Shown piece after piece: positions 14,917-24,412 of a stretch of DNA of 64,000 nt. The stretch is from Terriglobia bacterium (GTDB lineage Bacteria; Acidobacteriota; Terriglobia; Terriglobales; Acidobacteriaceae). The notes below the pieces were generated by a model, which was given only the letters and a program-made list of their open reading frames with translations, was not told the origin of the DNA and made no database searches. Made by a program: the position numbers and the translations under genes. Position 1 is the first letter of the stretch; every line of letters begins with the position of its first letter. The stretch spans positions 62,001 through 126,000 of the forward strand of contig JAIQGE010000019.1 in the NCBI GenBank assembly GCA_020072815.1. Direction: 5' to 3'.

Positions 14917-17900
14917 ATGTCTGAATTCGTCCATCTCCACCTGCATACCGATTACTCGCTGCTCGACGGCGCTTGCGGCGTTGACGGTCTCATCAAGCGC
15001 GTGACTGAGCTTGGCCAGACCGCCGTCGCCATGACCGACCACGGCAACATCTACGGCACAGTGGAGTTCGTTACAGCGGCGGAGCAGGCGAAGATCAAGC
15101 CCATCGTGGGATGCGAGCTGTACATCTGCAAGAAAGACGACCATCGCGCCGCGCCGGAAGGCGACACTTACAACCACCTGCTCGTGCTGGCAGAAAACGA
15201 AGAAGGCTACCAGAACCTGATCAAGATCACCTCGGAAGCCAGCCTGCACGGCTTCTATTACAAGCCGCGGATCAGCAAGAATTTTCTGCGTGAGCACAGC
15301 AAGGGGTTGATCGGGCTGAGCGGTTGCCTGGCCGGCGAAGTCTGCGAGAACCTGCTGGCCGGCCAATATGACGCGGCCAAGAAGACGGCCCTGGAGTATC
15401 AGGACATCTTCGGCAAGGGCAACTACTTTATCGAGATCCAGGACCAAGGCCTGAAGGAAGAGCACAGGATCCATCCTGACTTGTATCGCATGGAAAAAGA
15501 GCTGGGCATCCCCATGGTGGCGACCAATGACAGCCACTATCTCTGCGAAGATGACGCCCACGCGCAAGACGTGCTGGTGTGCGTGCAGACCGGCAAGAGC
15601 ATACACGACACCGCCCGCCTGAAGTTTGAGGGCGACCAGTTCTTTGTGAAGTCGGCGGGCGAGATGGCCCGGGTGTTCAATACCCGCGAAGACGTGCTCA
15701 AGCGCACGCTGGAGATCGCCGAGCGCTGCAACTTCAAGCTGAACAAGATCAAGAATCCGTTCCCCGAATTTACCGTGCCCGCCGGCTACACCCTGGACAG
15801 CTACTTTGACCACATCGCGCGGCAAGGTTTTGCCCGGCGCTGGGAGAACTTGTCGTCGCTGTCGGCTGCGGGGCGGCTCAAGAAGTCGCGCGCCGAATAC
15901 GAAGAACGCCTGGCGCGGGAGATCGCCATCATCCAGCAGATGAAGTTCTCCGGATACTTCCTGATTGTTTGGGACTTCATACGCTACGCGCGCGAGCACT
16001 CCATCCCCGTGGGACCGGGGCGCGGATCCGCGGCCGGCGCGTTGGTGGCGTACGCGATGGGCATCACCGACATTGATCCTCTGCAGAACGAGCTGCTGTT
16101 TGAGCGCTTCCTGAACCCGGAGCGCGTGTCGCTGCCGGATATTGACATTGATTTCTGCATGAACCGCCGCGGAGAGGTCATCAACTACGTCACCGAGAAA
16201 TACGGCCGCGACAACGTGGCCCAGATCATCACCTTCGGCACTATGGCGGCCAAAGCGGCCATCAAGGACGTGGGACGGGCCATGGACATTCCGTACACGG
16301 ACGTGGACCGCATCGCCAAGATGGTGCCCAGCACGCTGAACATCACCATCAAGCAGGCCCTTGAAGATTCGCCGCCGCTGCAGCAGGCATATGACAATGA
16401 GTCGCAAATCAAAGAGCTGATTGATACCGCGCTGAAGCTGGAAGGCCTGGTGCGCAACTCCGGCGTGCACGCCGCCGGCGTGGTGATCTCGCCCAAGCCG
16501 TTGACCGAACTGGTTCCGCTGCACAAAACGAAAAACGACGAAATTGTGACCGCCTATGACATGAAGGCGGTCGAGAAGATGGGCCTGCTGAAGATGGACT
16601 TTCTGGGGCTCACCACATTGACCATCGTGGACGACGCGCTGAAGCTGATCGCCCAGCGCGGCCAGGCCGTGGACATGGAAAAGATTCCGCTGGACGACGC
16701 GGCTACGTATGAAAAAGTTTTTCATACGGGATTGACCTCCGGCATCTTTCAATTTGAATCCGGCGGCATGACGGACGTGCTGCGCCGCTACAAGCCCAAC
16801 GCGGTGGAAGACCTGACGGCGTTGAACGCGCTCTACCGTCCGGGGCCGATCCAGGGCGGCATGATTGATGACTTCATCGAACGCAAGTGGGGTCGGCGCA
16901 AAGTTGAGTACGAACTCCCCGAACTGGAGCCGATCCTGAAAGAGACCCTGGGCGTGATCGTCTATCAGGAACAGGTCATGCAGATCGCCAACACGCTGGC
17001 CGGCTACTCGCTGGGTGAAGCCGACCTGCTGCGCCGGGCCATGGGCAAAAAAGACGCGGCCATCATGGTTGAGCAGCGGGCGCGGTTTGTGAACGGCGCG
17101 GTGGAACGCAAGTTCCCGCAGAGAAAGATCGAGAAGATTTTTGACCTGATGGCTGAATTTGCCGGCTACGGCTTCAACAAGTCGCACTCGGCGGCCTACG
17201 CGCTGCTGGCCTACCACACGGCTTATCTCAAGACGCACCACCCGGTGGAGTTCATGGCCGCGCTGCTGACGTCGCAAACCGGCAACACCGACAACGTGGT
17301 CAAGTACATCAACGAGTGCCGCGAGATGGGCATTCCCGTGGAGCCGCCTGACATCAACGTGAGCGACGCGTTCTTCACGCCGCATGAAAACGCCATCCGC
17401 TTCGGCCTGGCCGCGGTGAAGAACGTGGGACGCAACGCGATTGAGTCCATCGTGGCCGCGCGCAAAGAGCTGGGGCGTTTCTCGTCCATCTATGAGTTCT
17501 GCGAGAAGGTTGATCTTCGTCTCCTCAACCGGCGAGTGATTGAGTCGCTGATCAAGGCCGGCGCCATGGACGCGTTCGGCTATCGCGCGCAGGTCATGGC
17601 CGTCCTGGACAAAGCCATGGAGCGCGCGCAGAAAACTCAGCGTGACGCGGAGATGGGCCAGCACGGGCTGTTCGGCGTTTTTGCCCAAGACGCGCAGGCC
17701 AATGGCAACGCGGACACCCTGCCTAGCGTGCCGGAGTGGGAAGAGCACCAGCGTCTGGCCAACGAAAAAGAAGTTCTGGGCTTCTTTATCACCGGGCACC
17801 CGCTGGACAAATATCGCGACAAGCTGCTGGACTTCCACGCGCTCACCGCCGAAGCAATTTCTGAGATGACCAGCGGCACCGGCCGCGACGAAATCACCAC

Positions 17901-18387
17901 TGCCGGGGTGATCAGCTCAGTGCGGGTGATGAAGTCGCGCAAGGGCGACCTCTACGCCAACGCCATGATGGAAGACATGACCGGCGCGGTGGAAGCCATT
18001 GTCTTCCCGGAAGCGTATAAGCGGTTGCAGAACATCCTGAAGCAGGAAATTCCCATGCTGGTGCGGGCCAGCGTGCGGGTGGAAGAAGGCGCCAATCCCA
18101 AGATCGCCATCAGCCAGTTGACGCCTTTGGAAGAAGCCAAGCCGGTGCTGCCCCGGTCCATCCGCATTCACGTTGCCCTGGACGCGGCCACCCCGGCCAC
18201 GGTGGACGCGCTCCATTCCATCTGCCGCGAGCGCCGTGGCGACGCCCGGGTGTTGTTTGACTTGGAACGTGGCGGCGACTTCATGGCTGTGATGGAGGCT
18301 GACGGCTATAATGTTTGTCCAGACCGGTCTTTCATCGCCCGCGTGGAAGAGTTGTGCGGGCGCGGAGCGGTCAGGATTGTGGATTAG
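14917..18387 (+). CDS. dnaE: DNA polymerase III alpha subunit
   Basis: Replicative polymerase catalytic subunit, 1156 residues, normal for DnaE. It begins MSEFVHLHLHTDYSLLDGAC, the N-terminal PHP domain with its metal-binding histidines. The polymerase core shows GPGRGSAAGALVAYAMGITD and PDIDIDFCMNRRGEVI, with the catalytic aspartates in DIDID. The helix-hairpin-helix region follows (about VDLRLLNRRVIESLIKAGAMDAF), and the OB fold lies near the end (ITTAGVISSVRVMKSRKG, MEDMTGAVEAIVFPEAYKRL). accA starts 12 bases after the stop, so these genes probably share a transcript. A TATAAT stands at 14895-14900 but no convincing -35 pairs with it. Confidence 0.98.
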   Translation: MSEFVHLHLHTDYSLLDGACGVDGLIKRVTELGQTAVAMTDHGNIYGTVEFVTAAEQAKIKPIVGCELYICKKDDHRAAPEGDTYNHLLVLAENEEGYQNLIKITSEASLHGFYYKPRISKNFLREHSKGLIGLSGCLAGEVCENLLAGQYDAAKKTALEYQDIFGKGNYFIEIQDQGLKEEHRIHPDLYRMEKELGIPMVATNDSHYLCEDDAHAQDVLVCVQTGKSIHDTARLKFEGDQFFVKSAGEMARVFNTREDVLKRTLEIAERCNFKLNKIKNPFPEFTVPAGYTLDSYFDHIARQGFARRWENLSSLSAAGRLKKSRAEYEERLAREIAIIQQMKFSGYFLIVWDFIRYAREHSIPVGPGRGSAAGALVAYAMGITDIDPLQNELLFERFLNPERVSLPDIDIDFCMNRRGEVINYVTEKYGRDNVAQIITFGTMAAKAAIKDVGRAMDIPYTDVDRIAKMVPSTLNITIKQALEDSPPLQQAYDNESQIKELIDTALKLEGLVRNSGVHAAGVVISPKPLTELVPLHKTKNDEIVTAYDMKAVEKMGLLKMDFLGLTTLTIVDDALKLIAQRGQAVDMEKIPLDDAATYEKVFHTGLTSGIFQFESGGMTDVLRRYKPNAVEDLTALNALYRPGPIQGGMIDDFIERKWGRRKVEYELPELEPILKETLGVIVYQEQVMQIANTLAGYSLGEADLLRRAMGKKDAAIMVEQRARFVNGAVERKFPQRKIEKIFDLMAEFAGYGFNKSHSAAYALLAYHTAYLKTHHPVEFMAALLTSQTGNTDNVVKYINECREMGIPVEPPDINVSDAFFTPHENAIRFGLAAVKNVGRNAIESIVAARKELGRFSSIYEFCEKVDLRLLNRRVIESLIKAGAMDAFGYRAQVMAVLDKAMERAQKTQRDAEMGQHGLFGVFAQDAQANGNADTLPSVPEWEEHQRLANEKEVLGFFITGHPLDKYRDKLLDFHALTAEAISEMTSGTGRDEITTAGVISSVRVMKSRKGDLYANAMMEDMTGAVEAIVFPEAYKRLQNILKQEIPMLVRASVRVEEGANPKIAISQLTPLEEAKPVLPRSIRIHVALDAATPATVDALHSICRERRGDARVLFDLERGGDFMAVMEADGYNVCPDRSFIARVEELCGRGAVRIVD

Positions 18388-18399
18388 CACGGAGCCATT

Positions 18400-19353
18400 T
18401 TGGACCCAGCCGTAAAAGCGCAGCGCCAGCTAGAGACCATTGAAGAGCAGATTGCCGAGCTTGAAGCCAAAGCCGGCGCTGATCAAGCGGCGCGCCAGCA
18501 GCTTAAACATCTCCAGCAGCAGATAGACCTTCTGCGCGAGCAGATCCGCCACCACGTAAACGCCTGGCGCAAGACGGAACTGGCGCGACACAACCAGCGC
18601 CCGTTCACCATGGACTACGTGGACCGCATTTTCAGCGACTGGGCTGAGGTCCACGGCGACCGCGTTTTCGGCGACGATCCGGCCATCGTTTGCGGCATGG
18701 CCCGCTACCACGGCGAAGAGGTCATGATCATCGGCCACCAGAAAGGCCGTGACACCAAGGCGCGCGTGTATCGCAACTTTGGCCAGGCCAATCCGGAAGG
18801 CTATCGCAAAGCGCTGCGCTGCATGAAGACGGCGGAAAAATTCGGCCGGCCGGTGTTTACCTTTGTGGACACGCAAGGCGCCTATCCGGGGCTGGGCGCG
18901 GAAGAGCGCGGCCAGGCGGAAGCCATTGCCCGCAACCTGAGGGAGATGGCGCGGCTTCGCGTGCCCATCATCACTACCATCATCGGCGAAGGCGGCAGCG
19001 GCGGCGCGCTGGCCATTGCCGTGGCTGATCGGGTGTTCATGCAGGAAAACTCGGTGTATTCGGTAATCTCGCCCGAGGGTTGTGCCTCCATCATGTGGCG
19101 CGACGCAGCCAAGAAAGAGGTTGCCGCGCAGGCGCTGCGCATCACCGCGCCGGACCTGCTGGAAATGAAAATCATTGACGACATTATTCCTGAGCCCCCT
19201 GGCGGTGCCCATCAGGACTACGATGGCGCGGCCGCCATGGTGGATGAAGTTCTGCAGCGGCATTTCAACGACCTGAGAAAGCTGCCGGTGCAGCAACTGG
19301 TGGACAGCCGCTATGACAAATTCCGCAAGATGGCCCAGTTCTTCACGGAATAA
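18400..19353 (+). CDS. accA: Acetyl-CoA carboxylase carboxyltransferase subunit alpha
   Basis: Transfers the carboxyl group from biotin to acetyl-CoA, the committed step of fatty-acid synthesis; works with AccD. 317 residues from TTG at 18400 (DPAVKAQRQLETIEEQI). Key segments are DRIFSDWAEVHGDRVFGDD, IIGHQKGRDT, TFVDTQGAYPGLGAEERGQA and GEGGSGGALAIAVADRV followed by YSVISPEGCASIMWRD. The TTG start is supported by the conserved N-terminal coiled region and the 12-base spacing from dnaE; no better ATG exists nearby. Confidence 0.96.
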   Translation: MDPAVKAQRQLETIEEQIAELEAKAGADQAARQQLKHLQQQIDLLREQIRHHVNAWRKTELARHNQRPFTMDYVDRIFSDWAEVHGDRVFGDDPAIVCGMARYHGEEVMIIGHQKGRDTKARVYRNFGQANPEGYRKALRCMKTAEKFGRPVFTFVDTQGAYPGLGAEERGQAEAIARNLREMARLRVPIITTIIGEGGSGGALAIAVADRVFMQENSVYSVISPEGCASIMWRDAAKKEVAAQALRITAPDLLEMKIIDDIIPEPPGGAHQDYDGAAAMVDEVLQRHFNDLRKLPVQQLVDSRYDKFRKMAQFFTE

Positions 19354-19381
19354 CACGCCCTTGCCCGCAAACACCCAAAAC

Positions 19382-20397
19382 ATGGACACTGCCTCATCGG
19401 CCGCCAGCCTCATGGACAACGCCGCGGAGGTCATTGCCCAGCATATCGTTGTCCATGCGCCGTGCCGGGTGGACTTGGCCGGTGGAACCATGGACATATG
19501 GCCGTTGTACCTTTTTCATCCCGGAGCGGTGACAGTGAATTTTGCCGTGAGTGTGCTCACGCGATGCCGCATCCGCCGGCTGCCGGGGAAGCAGATCAAG
19601 ATGGTGTCGCTGGACACCGGACGCCGCGAAGAGTTTGCCGGCCTGGACCAGGTCTACGCGTCGAAAAAGTTCAAGCATCCGCTGGCTGGCTATCTCACCC
19701 GGTTCTTTGCGCCGGAAGGAGGCTTTGAGCTGGAAACCAACTCAGAGTCGCCGGCGGGCGCGGGGATCTCCGGCTCGTCGGCGCTGATGATTGCCACCAC
19801 GGCGGCGCTGGCGCGGCTGACCGGCAGGGAACTGGGCAAGGAAGAGATTCGGGTGATCGCGCAGAACGTTGAAGCGCAACTGATCAGGGTCCCCACCGGA
19901 TGCCAGGACTATTATCCAGCGCTGTACGGCGGGGTGAGCGCCATCCATCTGCGGCCGGACGGCATTCGTCATGAAGCCGTGGCCGTGGACGCCGAAGAGC
20001 TCGACCGACGCTTTGTACTGGCTTATACCGGCGCGCCGCGCAAGTCAGGGATCAATAACTGGGAAGTCTTTAAGTCGCATATCAATGGCGACAGGAAGAT
20101 TTTCAGCAACTTTGAACGCATTGGCGAAATCGCCCGGGCCATGCATGCGGCGGTGGCGGCAGCCGATTGGACCGCCGTCGCCCGCCTGCTGCGGGAAGAG
20201 TGGAAGCTGCGCAAGACCAACTCGCCCAGAATCACCACTCCGCTTATCGAAAAGCTGATCCAGGCAGCGACCAAGCAGGGTGCGTGGTCTTTCTCACCGA
20301 ACCCGGCGCGAAGCAGCGGGTCGCCGATGCTATCCGCCAGCAGGGTGGAGAAGTTTTGCCGGCCACGGTGGCGCGACAGGGACTGACCGTAGATTGA
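19382..20397 (+). pseudogene. GHMP kinase (sugar kinase type), frameshifted with apparent loss of motif 3
   Basis: ATP-dependent small-molecule kinase of the GHMP superfamily, closest in feel to heptose-phosphate or related sugar kinases. Visible are APCRVDLAGGTMDIWPLYLF (substrate region), SPAGAGISGSSALMIATTAAL (ATP-binding motif 2) and VPTGCQDYYPALYGGVSA. The frame stays intact to about 20280, then reads into unrelated sequence and stops at 20386; the expected C-terminal end (VVFLTEPGAKQRVADAIRQQ, GGEVLPATVARQGL) is found in another frame, ending at 20397. The glycine-rich motif 3 (GAGGGG type) expected between them is absent. The most likely event is a deletion at the sequence GGTGCGTGG (20279-20287). 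Motif 3 loss should abolish activity; an assembly error is the alternative. Confidence 0.78.
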
Positions 20398-20559
20398 TTG
20401 ACCCATAAGTGGTTTAGCCGTCGCGGCGGGTAACCCTGGGGGGCTGGAACACGTCTACTACGGTACAGCCCGCGATTGCCCTATCGGGTCATAATGTCAG
20501 TTGAAATGCGTCTAATTTGGATGGACAATAGGTTAAATACAGCTGGAAGGGTATCCTCC

Positions 20560-21756
20560 ATGCTCCGCCGAGCCGTTTTCTTACTTGCCGTGGGTTTAGT
20601 AGTCCGCAGTATGGCTGCCGGGCAGGAACCTCAATCCGCCCCGCCTAAGGCACCCGCGCCCGACCCGAACGTGCTCATTCTGAAACCGCCGGAGCCTCCG
20701 CCCAACCAGCCGCAGTTCAAGGCCCAACTCACCGCGATGGAGTTGCGCGGACGCAAGGCCCTTTCATCAGGCACCAAGCTGCAGCTTATTCAGTTGATGG
20801 AAGCCGAGTTCGTCCACGTGCGCAAGTATTTTCCCCTTGGCGACAAGAGCATTGTGATCACCTCGGACGGCGAGGTGAAGCCCACCGATGCCAACCTCTT
20901 CCAGCGGATGCAGAGCGTGGGCGCGGCCGCCAAGCTGGGCGACAAAGTCCAGATCACCAACATCTTCTTCCGCGAGAAGACGGTCTACGTGGAGATCAAT
21001 GGCGGTCCCAAGAAGAAATCCAAGTGGTATGACCATATCAGCCTGGGTATGGGCGGTCCGGGCGGGATGACGCCCACCACCGATCCCAATCAGGCCCAGC
21101 CCACGGGCGCCGCGTTCACCCTGGAATTCAAGAACTTTGTTCCCGAAATGACCGCTGAAGAACTGAAAGCGCTGCTCAGCCCGGTGATGGATTTTTCCAT
21201 CAAGACCGCTGCCCAGGTCTATGTAGAGAGCCTGCCTCCGAAAGTCCAGGAGGCCGTCAAAGCCCACCAGGTTCTAGTCGGGATGAACAGGGAAATGGTG
21301 GTGATGGCCAAGGACCGCGCGCCGCAGAAGATCCGCGAGAAGGACGATAAAGGTAAAGATTACGAAGAATGGATTTACGGTATGCCGCCGCAGGATGTAA
21401 TCTTCGTCCGCTTTGTCGGCGATGAAGTGGTCCAGGTCAAGACGGCCAAGATGGGCGGAGAAATCCTGGTCAAGACAGAAAAAGAAGTAGATGTCAAAGA
21501 CGGCGTGACCACGCTGGCGGCGCTGAAGGCCAGCGACTCTCCGCAAGACAAAGCGAAAGAAGGTCCAGAGCCCAAGCAACTCTCCCACCGGCCCACTCTC
21601 AAGCGTGAGGGCGAAGGCGCCGATCCCGCAGTCCGGCAGGCCCCGCCCAGTAGCGCGCAGAGCACCCAGCCGTCGCATCCGGACGAACCGGAGTGGGGCA
21701 CCACCAAACCCGTCCCGCCACAGCCTCCGGCGGACCCCAAGAAGCAACCGCAGTAG
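20560..21756 (+). CDS. Secreted hypothetical protein, proline-rich ends
   Basis: 398 residues from ATG at 20560, after a good ribosome site (GGAAGG). A signal peptide is seen: MLRRAVFLLAVGLVVRSMAAGQ. Then a proline-rich linker (PPKAPAPDPNVLILKPPEPPP), a folded region of about 250 residues including KALSSGTKLQLIQLMEAEFVHVRK-type and KVQITNIFFREKTVYVEING segments, and a Pro/Ser/Lys-rich tail. The central part recalls acidobacterial periplasmic proteins without assigned function. It lies 42 bases before nadE. No family is named with confidence. Confidence 0.7.
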   Translation: MLRRAVFLLAVGLVVRSMAAGQEPQSAPPKAPAPDPNVLILKPPEPPPNQPQFKAQLTAMELRGRKALSSGTKLQLIQLMEAEFVHVRKYFPLGDKSIVITSDGEVKPTDANLFQRMQSVGAAAKLGDKVQITNIFFREKTVYVEINGGPKKKSKWYDHISLGMGGPGGMTPTTDPNQAQPTGAAFTLEFKNFVPEMTAEELKALLSPVMDFSIKTAAQVYVESLPPKVQEAVKAHQVLVGMNREMVVMAKDRAPQKIREKDDKGKDYEEWIYGMPPQDVIFVRFVGDEVVQVKTAKMGGEILVKTEKEVDVKDGVTTLAALKASDSPQDKAKEGPEPKQLSHRPTLKREGEGADPAVRQAPPSSAQSTQPSHPDEPEWGTTKPVPPQPPADPKKQPQ

Positions 21757-21798
21757 GTAGGGCTGACGCGGAGCCGCCGCGCGGTTTACACTGGATAT

Positions 21799-23439
21799 GT
21801 GAAGATTGCTCTCGGGCAGATCAACCCCACCATCGGCGATTTCAGCGGCAATTCAAAAAAGATCGTGGAATTTGCGCGTCAGGCGTACGCCCGCGGAGCG
21901 TCCCTGGCGCTGTTCCCAGAACTTGCCGTCTGCGGCTATCCTCCGCGCGACCTCCTGGAGAAACCGGCCTTTGTGGCGCGCAGCCAGCAAACCCTCTGTG
22001 AGATCGCCAAAGCCGTCCCGGAGATCACCGTGGTGTGCGGCTTTGTCTCCCCCGCCAAGGTGGAAACCGGAAGACGGGTGATGAACTCTGCGGCGCTGCT
22101 TAGCGGCGGGCAAGTGCAGTTTGTGCAGTCGAAGCGGCTCCTGCCCACGTACGACGTTTTTGACGAAACGCGCTACTTTGATGCCGCGACAGCGCAAACC
22201 GTCTATCCCTTTGACGGCAAGCAACTGGCGCTCACCATTTGCGAAGACGCCTGGAATGACAAACACTTCTGGCATCGCCGGCTGTACAGCGTTGATCCTG
22301 TGGATGAACTGCTGAAAGCCGGGGCCAATATAGTCCTGAACATTTCGGCGTCGCCATTCCACATGGGCAAGCGCGAGTTGCGCCGCAAGATGCTGGAAAC
22401 TATTGCCCGCAATGACAAAGTCCCGGTGGTGTTCGTGAACCAGGTGGGCGGCAATGACAGCCTGGTGTTTGACGGCTCCAGCCACGTGATTGCCCCGGAC
22501 GGCCGTATTGTGGCCCAGGCCAAATCGTTTGAAGAAGACCTGATCGTCTTTGATACGGAAACCATGCAGGGCGACATGCACCCGCAGATTGAGGGCGACG
22601 AAGCCAGCGCGTACGCCGCCTTGGTGCTGGGCACGCGGGACTACGTGCGCAAATGCGGGTTCCGTAAGGTAGTCGTTGGGCTGAGCGGAGGCATTGACTC
22701 CGCGCTTACCGCGGCCATTGCCGTGGACGCCGTGGGCGCCGAAAACGTCTCCGGTATCGGCATGCCCAGCCAGTATTCGTCCGAGGGCAGCGTGCGCGAC
22801 GCGCGCGAACTGGCTGCCAATTTGAAGATCCGCTTTGAGCTGGTGCCCATCGGCGGCGTGTTTGATGCGTATCGCAAAGCCCTGGCGCCGGTTTTTGCCG
22901 GCATGCCGGAGGACGTGGCCGAAGAAAACATTCAGGCGCGCATCCGCGGCAATATTGTCATGGCTTTTTCCAACAAGTTTGGCGCGCTGGTGCTTACCAC
23001 CGGCAACAAGAGCGAACTGGGAGTGGGCTACTGCACGCTGTACGGGGACATGGTCGGCGGCCTGGCTGTAATTTCTGACGTGCCCAAGACCATGGTCTAT
23101 CGCCTCAGCCATTATGTGAACTCGCTCCGGCCGGTGATCCCGCAATCCACTCTGGACAAGCCGCCGTCGGCGGAGCTGCGTCCCGGCCAGCTGGACAGCG
23201 ATTCGCTGCCGCCGTATGAAATCCTGGACAACATTCTTGAGGACTACATTGAGGACTACCGCACCGCTGAACAGATCGCGCAGGAGCGCGGATACGACCT
23301 CAAGCTGGTGCGCGACGTGGTGCGGATGATCGAGCGCAGCGAATACAAACGCCAGCAGGCCGCTCCCGGCATCAAGATCACTCCTAAGGCTTTTGGATTT
23401 GGACGCAGGTTCCCCATCGCACAGAAATCGGAGATCTGA
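21799..23439 (+). CDS. nadE: Glutamine-dependent NAD+ synthetase
   Basis: Last step of NAD synthesis: amidates deamido-NAD using glutamine. 546 residues from GTG at 21799. The N-terminal nitrilase-type glutaminase domain shows LFPELAVCGYPPRDLL (catalytic Glu), SKRLLPTYDVFDETRYF (Lys) and LTICEDAWND (nucleophile Cys). The synthetase domain, from about residue 280, shows the P-loop VGLSGGIDSALTAAIAVDA and TTGNKSELGVGYCTLYGD. Both domains look intact. The dsbA-like gene downstream begins three bases after the stop. Confidence 0.97.
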   Translation: MKIALGQINPTIGDFSGNSKKIVEFARQAYARGASLALFPELAVCGYPPRDLLEKPAFVARSQQTLCEIAKAVPEITVVCGFVSPAKVETGRRVMNSAALLSGGQVQFVQSKRLLPTYDVFDETRYFDAATAQTVYPFDGKQLALTICEDAWNDKHFWHRRLYSVDPVDELLKAGANIVLNISASPFHMGKRELRRKMLETIARNDKVPVVFVNQVGGNDSLVFDGSSHVIAPDGRIVAQAKSFEEDLIVFDTETMQGDMHPQIEGDEASAYAALVLGTRDYVRKCGFRKVVVGLSGGIDSALTAAIAVDAVGAENVSGIGMPSQYSSEGSVRDARELAANLKIRFELVPIGGVFDAYRKALAPVFAGMPEDVAEENIQARIRGNIVMAFSNKFGALVLTTGNKSELGVGYCTLYGDMVGGLAVISDVPKTMVYRLSHYVNSLRPVIPQSTLDKPPSAELRPGQLDSDSLPPYEILDNILEDYIEDYRTAEQIAQERGYDLKLVRDVVRMIERSEYKRQQAAPGIKITPKAFGFGRRFPIAQKSEI

Positions 23440-23442
23440 CAG

Positions 23443-24387
23443 ATGAGACATCCACTGTGGTGCGCTGTCGTTTTCATTATCATGGCGTTGCCGTTGCTGG
23501 CCGCCGGCCAGCAAGCGAGTGCGCCCAAGCAGCCGGCCTCGTCGGCGAAGAAGACCAGTCACGCCACTTCGGCGAAAAGACAAGCGGCAAGATCGGCCAA
23601 GAGCGCCGAACCCAAATTGCTGACGAAGGCGGAAGTGGACGCAGTCTTCCAGCGCATGTACGGGTACGATCCTTCCATCCAGTGGAAGGTAGCGTTGATC
23701 CGGAAATCCGCCGTCCCCGGAATGACGGAAGTGTTCTTGAAGTTGAAAGACGACTTCCAGCACCTCTACATCACCGCGGACGGCCGCTACGCGATCAATG
23801 GCGACATGATGCCCTTTGGTCCCGACCCCTTTGCCGAATTCAGACGCAAACTGCAGGCCGCCAACGGCATTGCGCGCGGACCGGCCAATCCCGCCGTAGT
23901 GATGGTGGAGTTCGGCGATCTGCAGTGTCCGAATTGCAAAGACGCCCAGCCGGCCATGGAGAAGCTTGCGGCTGATTTTCCGCAAATGAAGATCATCTTC
24001 CAGCAATATCCTCTTCCGGCCCATCTCTGGGCGATGAAAGCGGCGTTGTTTGTTGACTGCGCCGGGCGCGCGGACGCGAGCGCTGCGTGGAAATACATTG
24101 CCGCCATCTATGAAAACCAGGGCGGCATCGCGCTGGCCACGGCTGACGAGAAACTCAAAGAGCTGGCCACCGCGTCCGGGCTGGATGCGGCCAAGATTTC
24201 CTCCTGCGCGGCGTCGCCCGCCACGGAAGCTCGGGTGAAGGAGTCCATCGCTCTGGGCGATTCCATAGGACTGCCGGGAACGCCCTCCATCTATGTGAAT
24301 GGGCGCCTGCTCGATGGCGTTGTGGGCATTCCTTATGAGCAGGTGAAAGCAGTCGTTCAGTATGAGATTGACCATGCGGGGAAGTGA
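23443..24387 (+). CDS. DsbA-like thioredoxin-fold protein, copy 1
   Basis: 314 residues, exported: MRHPLWCAVVFIIMALPLLAAG is a signal peptide, followed by an Ala/Lys/Ser-rich spacer to about residue 60. A domain of about 90 residues (VDAVFQRMYGYDPSIQWKV, HLYITADGRYAINGDMMPF) precedes the thioredoxin fold. The active site is CPNC in EFGDLQCPNCKDAQPAME, and the cis-proline loop is LPGTPSIYVNGR. This is the Thioredoxin_4 / DsbA-like layout used for periplasmic thiol oxidation or isomerisation. A close paralogue follows 25 bases later. It begins three bases after nadE. Confidence 0.87.
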   Translation: MRHPLWCAVVFIIMALPLLAAGQQASAPKQPASSAKKTSHATSAKRQAARSAKSAEPKLLTKAEVDAVFQRMYGYDPSIQWKVALIRKSAVPGMTEVFLKLKDDFQHLYITADGRYAINGDMMPFGPDPFAEFRRKLQAANGIARGPANPAVVMVEFGDLQCPNCKDAQPAMEKLAADFPQMKIIFQQYPLPAHLWAMKAALFVDCAGRADASAAWKYIAAIYENQGGIALATADEKLKELATASGLDAAKISSCAASPATEARVKESIALGDSIGLPGTPSIYVNGRLLDGVVGIPYEQVKAVVQYEIDHAGK

Positions 24388-24412
24388 ACCTCCACAGAAA
24401 CGGAAACGGGGA

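Noticed and set aside
14266-17838. A minus-strand frame of 1190 codons across dnaE
   Set aside because: Only its last 169 codons (14266-14775) look like a protein (PaaI thioesterase). The rest is antisense to a perfectly conserved dnaE and has the His/Val/Gly-rich look of shadow frames in GC-rich DNA.
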